Assembly: GCA_964016985.1 (NCBI GenBank)
Contig: OZ024828.1
Span: forward strand, 5,109,701 to 5,173,700
Source: Anodontia alba
Lineage: Eukaryota; Mollusca; Bivalvia; Lucinida; Lucinidae
DNA: 64,000 nucleotides
Direction: 5' to 3'
How positions within the stretch are numbered: position 1 is the stretch's first letter; each line of letters begins with the position of its first letter. The position numbers and the translations under genes are program-made. The notes below the pieces were generated by a model. That model had not been told where the DNA came from. It ran no database searches and saw only the letters and a list, made by a program, of their open reading frames with translations. This document shows positions 26,220 through 36,437 of this stretch, piece after piece.

Positions 26220-26336
26220 TCATCGCTGGTCAGATGAATGAGGTGGGTGTAACACTTCAACCTCCCATTCCTGTACAGTATTTATTGCAATGTGGCTGGT
26301 GTGAACTGGAGCATTGTCCTGTTGCACAAGAATACC
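26220..26336 (-). pseudogene. Mariner-family transposase fragment
   Basis: The minus-strand frame reads GILVQQDNAPVHTSHIAIN, TVQEWEVEVLHPPHSSD, then a stop. QDNAPVH holds the second catalytic Asp of the mariner DDD domain, followed at the usual distance by the HPP motif. Only about 38 residues survive. It is a different lineage from the adjacent mariner, whose equivalent motif reads QKNARVH. Confidence 0.75.
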
Positions 26337-26404
26337 AGGGCAAAGCATCAAAGCATCATTAGCTTATCAAGCTCATAGTGGTCAAAATGTTAACTATTCT
26401 AGTA

Positions 26405-27696
26405 CGAGGGTGAGTCAATAAGTAACCAGCCTAACTTATTTCCGGTTGAGATCCACCTCTTCCTTTTTGATGTAATTGCCTTCTAGTGTGATGCACTTAG
26501 ACCAATGGTGTTCAAATGCCATCATCCCAGAACTGAAAAAGTCAGGATCCTTTCCATTGACCCACTCCTCAACTGCCATCACAACTTCTTCATCAGACCG
26601 GAAATGAAGTCCACGGATATCCTTTTTCAAGTTTGGGAATAGGAAAAAGTTGCTAGGAGCTAGGTCAGGCGAATAGGCAGGATGTGGTATTAATTCATAC
26701 CCGTTTCACTCTACAGCATCCATTGCAGCTTTGCAAGTGTGGACTCTCGCGTTTTTCTGTTGCAGCAAAACACCTTTAGAGAGTTTACCTCGGCGTTTTT
26801 CATGGATGGCGGTTCTCAGCTGGTCTAACAAGTTTGCATAGTACACTCCAGTTATTGTACTTCTCTTGGGTAAAAAGTCCAACATATTAACGCCTTTTGC
26901 ATCCCAAAATACTGTGGCCATCACTTGCCAGCAGATGGTTGCGTCTTAAACTTTTGGCCTCGGGGACCCAGGCCCTACCCACTGACGACTCTGAGCTTTA
27001 TTCTCTGGCTCATAATAATGAACCCAAGTCCCATCTACAGTCACCAGGTGCAAAAGAAAATCATCTTTTGACCCAAAACGCTTCAACAAGGCGCTGCATA
27101 CTGATGCTCTGGTTGCCATTTGCTCATCGCTAAGGGATTTGGGGACCCAGTGGGCTGTTAGCTTGCGCAATCATAAACGATCATGTAAGATTGTTGAAAC
27201 CCTACTGTGTGAAATGCCTAATGCCTGCGCTATTTCTTCCATCTGAATTCGCCTATCAGAGTATACCAGATCCCGAACTTTCTTACACATTTCTTTGTTG
27301 GTGGCATCCAATGGGCGTCCAGAGTCTGGACTCCAGACCTGGCTTCATCTTCTAAAGACGTTCTACCACGTTTGAATTCCCCTAACCAGAATTTAACCTG
27401 AGCATAAGATGGTGCAGAAGACCTATAAACATCGGCTAACTGGCCGTGTATTTCCTTGCCTGTTTTATCTTTTAAATACAATTACGGAATTACAGCACGG
27501 TACTCAACTTTAGATGAAAAGCATGCCTTTGCATTACTAGCCATGTTTGACATTCAATATCTTATTAAAGAATGACTTGATATGCGTGCAATTTTGTACC
27601 CATTTATAAAGCATATATTGAAACAAAGCATTAAAATCATGACCGTCTCGGTCCATCAGAAACGGGATAGGCTGGTTATTTATTGACACACCCTGG
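26405..27696 (-). mobile_element. Mariner transposon, 1292 bp, inactive
   Basis: Terminal inverted repeats of 28 bp differ at 3 positions (outer parts CGAGGGTGAGTCAATAAGTA and, inverted, CCAGGGTGTGTCAATAAATA), and TA is duplicated at 26403-26404 and 27697-27698. Length and layout are typical of mariner. It carries one broken transposase on the minus strand. Confidence 0.93.
26436..27544 (-). pseudogene. Mariner transposase, broken
   Basis: Start ATG at 27544-27542. The frame reads VEYRAVIP, then stop where a residue is expected, then LYLKDKTGKEIHGQLADVY, SAPSYAQVKFWLGEFKRGRT and LEDEARSG (paired helix-turn-helix DNA-binding region). The catalytic part has VTVDGTWVHYYEPE (first Asp kept), VLLQQKNARVH (second Asp replaced by Lys) and HPAYSPDLAPSNFFLFPNL (third Asp replaced by Asn). 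There are at least two in-frame stops, and the total length is not a multiple of three. Family members are about 345 aa. It cannot be active; mobility would need a transposase from elsewhere. Confidence 0.92.
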
Positions 27697-28059
27697 TAAG
27701 TACAATGTCTAATTCACAGGTATTTTTGCTGAAAAATGTGAGTGGCTTTTGCAAAAACGCAAAAGCTACTCACATTTTTTCAGCAAAAATATTAGCATAT
27801 ACTCCATATTTAATGACCAAGGTTTTAACAATACGTTAACTAACGACTTAGTTAGTTTTGAACAACTGGGCCCAGTATGTGTGGACATTGGGTAAAATAT
27901 GGTATTTTCTGCTGCTTACTGACATTTCTACTTGAGACAGGATTCCAGTGTGGAGTATCACTTTGTGGGGAGCTGAATTTAGTTTGCATTTTTTTTTTCA
28001 GGTCTTGAGTTTATAATATGGTTTGCACTGTGTACTTCCTTTGTTATGTTAATGTCTGC

Positions 28060-28200
28060 ATGCAGGATAAAAATTTCAGCAGACATTTTGAAATATTTTT
28101 TCTTATTTTTTACAGAAAAAAAGCTTTGGCATTTCATGCAAATTGTCTCCTTAATTTTCTCGGGAAGTTTTCTCTGCTGAATTTCCCAGACAGTGGTAAA
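28060..28200. repeat. Family C half-element
   Basis: CATGCAGGATAAAAATTTCA, TTTCATGCAAATTGTCTCC and CTCTGCTGAATTTCCC. The second core arm is missing. Confidence 0.65.
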
Positions 28201-28555
28201 TATTAACATATACATGGCACAATGTAGTGACAGACCTGTTATTGGACTTTGTACCAATAAAGTATTTATAGTTGTATTTTTGTGAGATTTTATTTTGTTT
28301 TGTTTTATTTTTCTTTCCTTTATTAGAATTATTAATTTTGAATTTTTGCGAGACAGGATTTTTTAATTTTCTCTTATTAGAATTAGTTAAAGAGTGTTTT
28401 CTAATTTCAACTACCAGGGTAATACATTTTGAGCCTGATTTTCTCTTATTTGAATAATTATAGATTGTTGTCTAATTTCAAGTAGCAGTGTAATTTGCAC
28501 TCTATTTATATCTAAATTATACCTATAAAATGGTTTCAGCCATGTCATGCAAACT

Positions 28556-28799
28556 GGGCCCAGTTGTTCAAAGCTAACGATGTCGTTAGTTAACGATTCG
28601 TTAAAATTTACATCGAGTGATACGCAAATATGCTGAAATTTTTTGCTGAAAAAATGTGAGTAGCTTTTGCAGTGCAAAAGCTACTCACATTTTTTCAGCA
28701 AAAAATATCAGAATATTGTGTATTGAACCCGCTAAAATAGTTAACGAAATGACCCTTAACGAGCTCGTTAAGCTAACGACGCTTTGAACAACTGGGCCC
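28556..28799. repeat. Foldback element family A (copy 8), best preserved
   Basis: GGGCCCAGTTGTTCAAAGCT to GCTTTGAACAACTGGGCCC. The central hairpin arms TTTTTGCTGAAAAAATGTGA and GTAGCTTTTGCA are fully mirrored. Confidence 0.92.
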
Positions 28800-28975
28800 T
28801 GGTGTCTTCAGGACAGATGCTGCATTATGTGGCATCTGATCACAGTCTACACTGCTTGCACAGACCCCTTTGCTCAAATACTTAGGGTAAATATGATAAT
28901 AAGTTTTTTTCACACTGTGTAGATCCAGATGAGATGGCATATAATGAGCTCTCATTAGGATCTAATCTCTTTGTC
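28800..28975. repeat. Family E fragment
   Basis: GATGCTGCATTATGTGGCAT, CAGTCTACACTGCTTGC, AATACTTAGGGTAAATATGA and a second partial core after 28915. Confidence 0.55.
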
Positions 28976-28981
28976 ATTCAC

Positions 28982-29199
28982 AGCCCAGTTGGTCAAAGCA
29001 TTGTTAGCTTAACGAGCTCGTTAGTATGTGCAATATCAAATTCACAGGTATTTATGATGAACAAATGTGAGTAGCTTTTGCAAATGCAAAAGCTGCTCAC
29101 ATTTTTTCAGCAAAAATATTAGCATATATGCCATATTAATGACCAAAGTTTTAACAATACGTTAAATAACGACATAGTTAGTTTTGAACAACTGGGCCT
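28982..29199. repeat. Foldback element family A (copy 9)
   Basis: AGCCCAGTTGGTCAAAGCAT to TTGAACAACTGGGCC. The left subterminal region is shortened. Confidence 0.8.
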
Positions 29200-29211
29200 T
29201 GTTTATTATTT

Positions 29212-29260
29212 GTATTGTACTCTGTCTGACACATTTACTCCTTACCATACTTGGCCTTAA

Positions 29261-29300
<40 letters not shown>

Positions 29301-29458
29301 TTAGAGTACCTGTTGATGTGTCTAAAAACATGCTGGATGTGTGGCAAACAGTGTAGACCCTGATCAGATTCCACATACTGTGGCCTCTGATCTAGGTTTA
29401 CACTGTTTGCTCAGGCCTGTCAGATGAGTTCTTAGGGTAAATACAGTATCTCCTTTTG
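29212..29458. repeat. Foldback element family E with internal poly(A)
   Basis: CTCCTTACCATACTTGGCCT, then about 34 A (29263-29296), then GCAAACAGTGTAGACCCTGA to GGTTTACACTGTTTGCTC and TTCTTAGGGTAAATACAGTA. Confidence 0.7.
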
Positions 29459-30035
29459 AAAGCAAGACATTCCCATATTCAAAGAAATGTGAGTTCGTTT
29501 TAGGTATTTATGGATAAACCAAATGTTATTTCTTGCAGAAAATAAACATAACTGAGAGGAATTTACATTTTTAGTCACATTATTTTGTTTTTGAACCACC
29601 TTTAACCTATATCACTCTCAGGGCTAAGGAAATTGGAAGTTATCCTGGGTTTCCTGTTCAGTTTTTGAAAGCTTCTGACCACTTCTGTGATATGCGTGTA
29701 GACGATTGGTTGTATGGTTCTTAAAAACAGACATGTCGAATGCAATGGCATGCAGTAAACTTATAGCTGTGACACACAAGTAGAATAAATCTGTATCCAA
29801 GGGGGTGGGGTCAGTTATTTCAAAACATTTTTTTCAAAGATTGACATTTTTATCGTTGGTTTTCAAGAATATACCAAGCTATGCTTATAACAGCCTAAAA
29901 TTTCAGCAAAAAATGACTTTTATGCACAAATCACAGGTGCATTATGAATTTTACAACATTAGTTACACTGTCCATCACTTATGCATATACCTGTACCTAC
30001 ATGAATATTACCAAGGTTTAAACTTATTATTAGGA
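29459..30035. other. Intergenic, unclassified
   Basis: No gene or repeat recognised; a 109-codon frame running into the adjacent SINE has no similarity I can name. Confidence 0.4.
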
Positions 30036-30585
30036 AAGATCTTGGTGGCTCAATTGGATGCTCGCCAGACTGGTGATCAAGAGGTTGTGGGTTCGACCCC
30101 AGCCGGGTCGGCAACATTTTTTTGTGGAGATTGATCATGAAGTATTTTTTACAGTCATTCTCTCCCTTCTGCTGATTCGTGAAGGGCAGTTGTCAGTTTC
30201 TGGTGAAAGAATGCACACAATACTGCTTAACCACTTAGAGGACTAACCCTGCCCAGTAAAAGTCTGGGCCCAGTTGTTCAAAGCGTCGTTAGCTTAACGA
30301 GCTCGTTAAGGGTCATTTCGTTAACTGTTTTAGCAGATTCAATACACAATATTCTGAAATTTTTTGCTGAAAAATGTGAGTAGCTTTTGCATTGCAAAAG
30401 CTACTCACATTTTTTCAGCAAAAAATTTCAGCATATTTGCGTATCACTTGATGTTAATTTCAACGAACGTTAACTAACGATATCGTTAGCTTTGAACAAC
30501 TGGGCCCTGGTTACTTAAACTGATCACACTCGATATGACCCAAGTGGGTTGACTGGGCTGTAAAACCTCAACACAAATAAATAGG
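30036..30585 (+). repeat. SINE family 2, full-length, split by a family A element
   Basis: Head CTTGGTGGCTCAATTGGATG and GTGGGTTCGACCCCAG (box A/B-like), body CAGTCATTCTCTCCCTTCTG, AGGACTAACCCTGCCCAGTA, then the insertion at 30266-30507, then TTGACTGGGCTGTAAAACCT and CAACACAAA. Confidence 0.85.
30266..30507. repeat. Foldback element family A (copy 10), nested in SINE
   Basis: GGGCCCAGTTGTTCAAAGCG to GCTTTGAACAACTGGGCCC, with perfect central arms ATGTGAGTAGCTTTTGCA and TGCAAAAGCTACTCACAT. Confidence 0.92.
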
Positions 30586-30884
30586 ACTTGTAGTATGTTC
30601 ATTCAGGTATAGCTTACTGTAGGTAAATTTATGGTCATGTTCAGTTGGGCGAAAAGTGTGTGCTAAACTTAAAATAGCCTGTGTAGCATACTGCTACAGT
30701 GTATGTTCAAACCATGGAGCTTAGCATGGGTGTTGTTTTTGTGCATTTTGACAGCATTCTCTCCATTTCAATATAATGTCAAATTCAAAAATACATTTGT
30801 ACGCTAAACTAGAACAGTGTTTTCGGAAGAAAACGTATGTCCCCCCACCAGTTTGAACAGACATATTGTTAAAATAGATTGTAT

Positions 30885-32345
30885 CTATAATAAACTCAAG
30901 GTCACAGTATACCTACATGTAGTTTGGTCAAAATTCGTCCATTCCTCAATGAGATAGGGTGCTGACAAGCCATTTTCTAAAATCATAGCCCTTGTGTAAC
31001 CTTGAAAATGGGATCAAGGTCACAAAAATTCTAATCAGTTCTTGTCTCTGTCTCAACAATATAGCTGTGCAAGTTTGGTCAAAATCTATCCATTCATTCA
31101 GCAGATAGCGTGCAGACAAGCCATTATCCAGCAATCTGAGCCCTCCTGCAACCTTGAAAATGGGGTCAAGGTCACCAAAATAAAATTAGTTATTTTCCAT
31201 GCCACAACAATTTGGCTGTGCAAGTTTAGTTAAAATCCATCAATTTTTCAAGAGATACAGTGCAGACAAGCCATTTTCCAACAATCTAAGCCCTAGTGTG
31301 ACCTTGAAAATGGGGTCAAGGTCACCAAAATCTAATCAGTTCTTTTCCATGTCCCAAAAATATAGCTGTGCAAGTCTGATTGAAATCTACTCATTCCTTC
31401 AGGAGACAAGGTGCAGACAAGCCATTTTCCACCAATCTAAGCCTTAGTGTGTCCTTGAAAATGGGGTCAAGGTTGTCAAAATCTAACCAGTTCTTTTCCA
31501 AGTCTCAACAATTATGATGTAGAAGTTTGGTCAAAATCCATTCATTCTTTTAGGAGATACGGTGCAGACAAGCAATTTTCCAACAAATCTAAGCCCTCCT
31601 GTGACCTTTAAAATGGGGTCAAGGTCACCAAAATCTAATCAGTTCTTTCACATGTCCCAGCATTGTAGATGTGCAAGTTTGGTCAAAATCTATTCATTCC
31701 TACAAGAGATAGGGTGCGGACAAGCCATTTTCCAACAATCTAAGCCCTCCTGTGACCTTGAAAATGGGATCAAGGTCACCAAAATCTAATCAGTTCTTTT
31801 ACATGTCCCAGCATTGTAGATGTGTAAGTTTGGTCAAAATCTATTCATTCCTACAAGAGATAGGGTGCGGACAAGCCATTTTCCAACAATCTAAGCCCTC
31901 CTGTGACCTTGAAAATGGGATCAAGGTCACCAAAATCTAATCAGTTCTTTTACATGTCCCAGCATTGGAGATGTGTAAGTTTGGTCAAAATCTATTCATT
32001 CCTACAAGAGATAGGGTGCGGACAAGCCATTTTCCAGCAATCTAAGCCCTCCTGTGACCTTGAAAATGGGGTCAAAGTCACCAAAATCTAATCAGTTCTT
32101 TTACATGTCCAAGCAATATAGATATGCAAGTTTGGTTAAAATCTATTCATTCCTTCAAGAGATAGGATGCGGACAAGCCATTTTCCATCAATCTAAGCCC
32201 TCCTGTAACCTTGAAAATGGAGTCAAGGTCACCAAAATCTAATCAGCATTTTTCCCCCTCCCACAGATATATTTGTGTAAGTTTGGCTAAAATATGTCCA
32301 TTCAATAAGGAGATAGAGTGCGGACAAGAGGCTACGTGAACGCCG
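30885..32345. repeat. 151-bp satellite-like tandem array, about 9.5 units
   Basis: Units contain TGACCTTGAAAATGGGGTCA, AGGTCACCAAAATCTAATCA, AGTTTGGTCAAAATCTATTC and ACAAGCCATTTTCCA. Units starting at 31752, 31903 and 32054 are nearly identical; outer units are more diverged. A run of 26 C follows at 32375-32400. Repeated short frames (about 62 codons every 151 bp) come from the period, not from a gene. Confidence 0.85.
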
Positions 32346-32617
32346 ACGGGATCCGCACTAAAAACAATATGTTTCCCCCCCCCCCCCCCCCCCCCCCCCC
32401 ACTCCCCATGGTGGGAGGACATAATTAATTGATTGGACAAGAGGGTGAACTTATAAAATGTTTTCTGTTTCCTATAAAATTTAATATAGAAGTCATATTA
32501 TACATCCAAATTTGAACAAAATCATTGCTTGAGCTACAAAAAACAATTACATATGGTACCATAGCTAAACAGAACAGTAAATTATCTTTAGATTTTGGTG
32601 TAACCTGGGATTCTGAT

Positions 32618-32840
32618 AATTTCTTGGGCATTCGTTAATTGAAGATCTCCGATCTCCTTCAGCAGATAACAACTGATGATTTTTACCCCAGAAAATAGGC
32701 TTTGACACTTCATGCAAATTGTCTCCTTAGGAGACAATTTGCATGAAATGTCAAAGCCTATTTTCTGGAAATAATAGAAAAATATTTTAAAATATCGTCT
32801 GAATTTTTTATCCAGCTTGTTAAGCATTTTAAGTCTTAAC
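32618..32840. repeat. Foldback element family C
   Basis: CCCAGAAAATAGGCTTTGAC, CACTTCATGCAAATTGTCTC and a mirror through AATTTGCATGAAATGTCAAA to GCCTATTTTCTGG. Confidence 0.8.
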
Positions 32841-32924
32841 TCTCATCCCACACTACCACTCCTTAATTAAATTCTAGCTTAATTCCCCTGAAACAGGCAG
32901 TCTGATTTGGCCTTTGCTGTTCAT

Positions 32925-33130
32925 GTATGACATTACTGTATTTACCACAAATAGTGGTGCAAATTAATTTTTTACCATATTTATCCTAAAATTTGAAAAA
33001 TTTGATTTTATTACTTGTTGATATGTCTGTAAACTGCTGGACAAGTGGCAATCAATGCAGATGACACAGTTTCTGATATGTGATCTGGATCTATACTGTT
33101 TGCTCATGCCTGTCTGTCTGGAGTTTTTCT
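32925..33130. repeat. Family E element, degraded
   Basis: TTACCATATTTATCCTAAAA, GGACAAGTGGCAATCAATGC, GATCTATACTGTTTGCTCAT and GCCTGTCTGTCTGG. Confidence 0.6.
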
Positions 33131-33145
33131 CTCTTCTCATAAATG

Positions 33146-33391
<246 letters not shown>

Positions 33392-33464
33392 AAGTCATTT
33401 CCAAATCTGTTGTTGCTTTTTATGTTATACAAGTCTTTCCAGGTAGAAATCAATCGGCCTGAAA

Positions 33465-35760
33465 GCAAGGGAGTAATAATGATAACTGATAACTCTATGA
33501 AAATTTGGTGTACTGTAACCTTGAAACAATATGAAAATTTGGTGTACTGTAACCTTGAAACAATATGAAAATTTGGTGTACTGTAACGTGGCTGCACTTT
33601 TCCACATCTTCTTTCTATCTAACAACATACGAATAAAAGCTTGATCAGATGAAAACCATAGGAGGATTGAGCTGGAAATGAAATCCTGCTTAAACAATCT
33701 TTAAAGGTAACTCTATGAAAATTTAATGTACTGTAACCTCAAAATAATAAGTGCAGCATCACCTCATAGTCTAACTGTCCAGCATGGTTCAACCCAATAG
33801 GATGAAAACTGTAGAAGGAGTTATCCAGAAACAAAGTCAAGTCCAAAAAAAAATTGTCATACTGTAATCTTGAAAGAATATGAAAATTTGGTGTACTGTA
33901 ACCTGGCTGCAATTCTTCACATGTTCTTTCTATCCAACAACATACAAGTAACAGCTTGATCATATGATAACTATAGGAGTGAGCTGGAAATGAAATCCTG
34001 CTTAAACAATCTTTAAAGAGCTGTAACTATCAAAATTTAATGTCCTGTAACCTTGAAAAACCACCACATAGTCTAACTGTCCACCAAGTTTCAACATGAT
34101 CCAATGAAAACTATAGGAGTTATCCATAAAGGAAAGTCAAGTCTGAAAAATTGTTAAATAAGTGGGCCATAATGGCCCTATATCACTCACTTGAATCATG
34201 TTATACATAGCATTGCTAACAGGAGATGCGGTTCTAAAGGTCATGGTGACCTTGACCATGACCTTTACCCTCAGGGTCATGTTCTAGTCATAAGAAACAT
34301 CCCTACTAGGTTTGTGGGTCCTAGCCCCAAGCATTGCTAAGTTATAAGCTTGTTTTGTACTAGAGGTCACTGTGACCTTGACCTTTGCCATTAGGGTCAT
34401 CTACTAGTCAAGCCCAACATCCCATCTAAGTTCAAGGGTTCTTGTCTCAAGCACTGCCAAATTATTAGCTTTTTAGTACTAAAGGTTATGGTGACCTTGA
34501 CCATGACCTTTGCCCTTGGTGACATCTACTGGTGAGGACCAACCCCCTGATGGTCCTAGCATTGCCAAGTTATCAAGCTTTTTAGTACTAAAGGTCCTGG
34601 TGATCTTGACCTTTGCCCTTGGGGTCATCTACTGTAGAGGACCAACATCTCTACTAAGTTTGAGGGTCCTTGCATTGCATTGCAGAATTATAAGCCTTTT
34701 GGTACTAAAGGTCACAGTGACCTTGACCTTTGACTTAAAGGTCATCTACTGTTCCGGTCCATCCTCCCTATTAATTTGATAGTCCTAGACCTAAACATTG
34801 CCAATGGCTTTTTGCTCTATGTAAAACAAGTAACCCCATCCCCCTCTGGGTGGGGCCTCTTTTCACCCCAGGGACATAATTTGAACATTTTTGTCAGAGG
34901 ACCTCTAGGCAATGCTACATACCAAATATCAAAGGCCTAGGCCTTGCACTTTCAGACAAGATTTTTTTCATTTTTTTCCTATATAAGTCTATGTAAAACA
35001 TGTTGGCCCCTGGGTGGGGCAATTTTTCGCCCCAGGGCTGTAATTCGAACAATCTTAGCAGAAGACTGAAGTCCACTAGTTGAAGCTATGTATCAAATAT
35101 CAAAGGCCTGGGCCTTCTGCTTTCAGACAAGAAGATTTTTAAAGTTTTTCCCTATATGGGTCTATGTAAAACAAGTGAACCTGGGCGTGGGGCCATTTTT
35201 GACCCCAGGGCTATTATTTGAATAACTTTGGTAGAGGTCCACTTGATGAAGCTACATACCAAATATCAAAGATCATAAGATTTTTTAAGTTTTCAGTTAA
35301 AAAATCTATTTTTAGCTCCTGGACCTAGATGTGCAATGGACTGAAACCATTTGAACAACTTTGAAAGAGGACCAACCAAGGATCATTCCTGTGACGTTTG
35401 GTAAAAATCCAATTAGTGGTTAAGGAGGAGATGTCATTTGAAGAAATTGTTTACGGACACACAGACAGATGCATGCACGGATGCATGAGGGACAACGGAC
35501 AAAATGTGATCACAAAAGCTCACCTTGTCACTACGTGACAGGTGAACTAAAAAGCATAATAACTCTTATCAAAATTTGGTATACTGTAACCTTGAAACAA
35601 TATGCGCTGTATCACCTTATACTCTAATTGTCCACAAAGTGTCAACATGGTACAATGAAAAACAGTAGGAGGAGTTACCTGGAAATGAAGTACGGATGGA
35701 CAGACAGATACTGAAGAGTTAACCATAATACCCTGCCACTATCATGTGGCAGTGTATAAT
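33465..35760. repeat. Tandem-core element (TTTGGTGTACTGTAACCTTG family) split by another element
   Basis: Left part to about 34150 repeats GAAAATTTGGTGTACTGTAA, CCTTGAAACAATATG, ACATACGAATAAAAGCTTGA and GAGCTGGAAATGAAATCCTG. The right part, 35552-35760, resumes AATTTGGTATACTGTAACCT and ends in a GGATGGACAGACAGATA microsatellite and the terminal hairpin TGCCACTATCATGTGGCA. Confidence 0.7.
34150..35551. repeat. Helitron-associated type element nested in the previous one
   Basis: Starts GTGGGCCATAATGGCCCTAT with ATCACTCACTTGAATCATG and ends AAAAGCTCACCTTGTCACTA with CGTGACAGGTGAAC. The first half has about 100-bp units (AAGGTCATGGTGACCTTGAC, AAGTTATAAGCTTTTTAGTA); the second has about 175-bp units (CCAAATATCAAAGGCCTAGG, TCTATGTAAAACAAGT). 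A degenerate GACAGATGCATGCACGGAT stretch precedes the end. Confidence 0.7.
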
Positions 35761-35891
35761 AGAGGTCAAGATTCTGTGTAGCAAACAAGAATGACAGTTC
35801 TTAACTTTTCCAATTTGCCTTTTGTACTCATATTTGGTAACAAGATATGGGAAAATATTTTTCATGGATTTTCTGTATTTCTGGGGTTTTA

Positions 35892-36063
35892 AGGGGAAAG
35901 GATACACTTTTAGGATAGGCAACTCTGTCTAAATTGATTTTCTCCCCTTCTGAAAAGGGGTCTACTCTAAAAGGAAAGACTGCTCCCCTCTTAAGAGTAA
36001 ATCTTTTGTCAGAAAGATCTTGGTATACAGCAAGTCACAAAAGTTATATATATCCATTTTAAA
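35892..36063. repeat. Foldback element family F (copy 4)
   Basis: AAGGGGAAAGGATACACTTT shell, core GAAAAGGGGTCTACTCTAAA to AAGAGTAAATCTTTTGTCAG, partly degraded. Confidence 0.65.
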
Positions 36064-36069
36064 AACTAG

Positions 36070-36259
36070 CAGAAAATGGCCCTTATGTAATTTGCAAACA
36101 AAACAGGCCCTGATTAGCCTGCACATTTGGGCAGGCTAATCTGGGCCTTTGTTGTCCACTTACAGAATCAATGGGTACTGTAGTATATGTCGACAAAGAA
36201 TGTCCAGATCAGACTGCATGGATGTGCAAGCTTATCTGGACCTTTGCTGTTCACGTGGC
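36070..36259. repeat. Family I hairpins, LINE target site
   Basis: ACAGGCCCTGATTAGCCTGC to GGGCAGGCTAATCTGGGCC and a second hairpin TCCAGATCAGACTGCATGGA to GCTTATCTGGACCTTTGCTG. The LINE has inserted into the second; its other side continues at 39933. Confidence 0.65.
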
Positions 36260-36437
36260 TGGATGGATGGATGGATATTTTATTTATAGACGCTCAACCC
36301 TAAAAGGGCATATAGCGTCTAATAAGTTGTATATTATATGATGATTTTATTTAATGAGAAATTAAAAATATCTAGGATTGATGTGTTCATTCTAAAAAGA
36401 TAAAGTATCAATGATTTTAATTTATTAAAAATACTGA

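Larger units (their letters stand above)
26341..27873. repeat. Foldback element family A (copy 7), interrupted by mariner
   Basis: Left part 26341-26404 (GCATCATTAGCTTATCAAGC, GTTAACTATTCTAGTA). Right part 27697-27873 (TAAGTACAATGTCTAATTCA to TTGAACAACTGGGCCC). Joining them at the TA gives the sequence present uninterrupted at 25918-25950. Confidence 0.85.

Noticed and set aside
26897..27133. Plus-strand frame over the mariner
   Set aside because: Shadow of the minus-strand transposase, which has clear family motifs.
30045..30110. Possible true tRNA gene (GGTGGCTCAATTGG ... GGTTCGACCCC)
   Set aside because: Box A/B are present, but the rest follows the SINE family 2 consensus and no cloverleaf acceptor stem was found.
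31562..32242. Series of similar 62-75 codon frames that looks like a repeat protein
   Set aside because: The frames recur because of the 151-bp period, which is not a multiple of 3, and overlap each other; no splice or coding signal.
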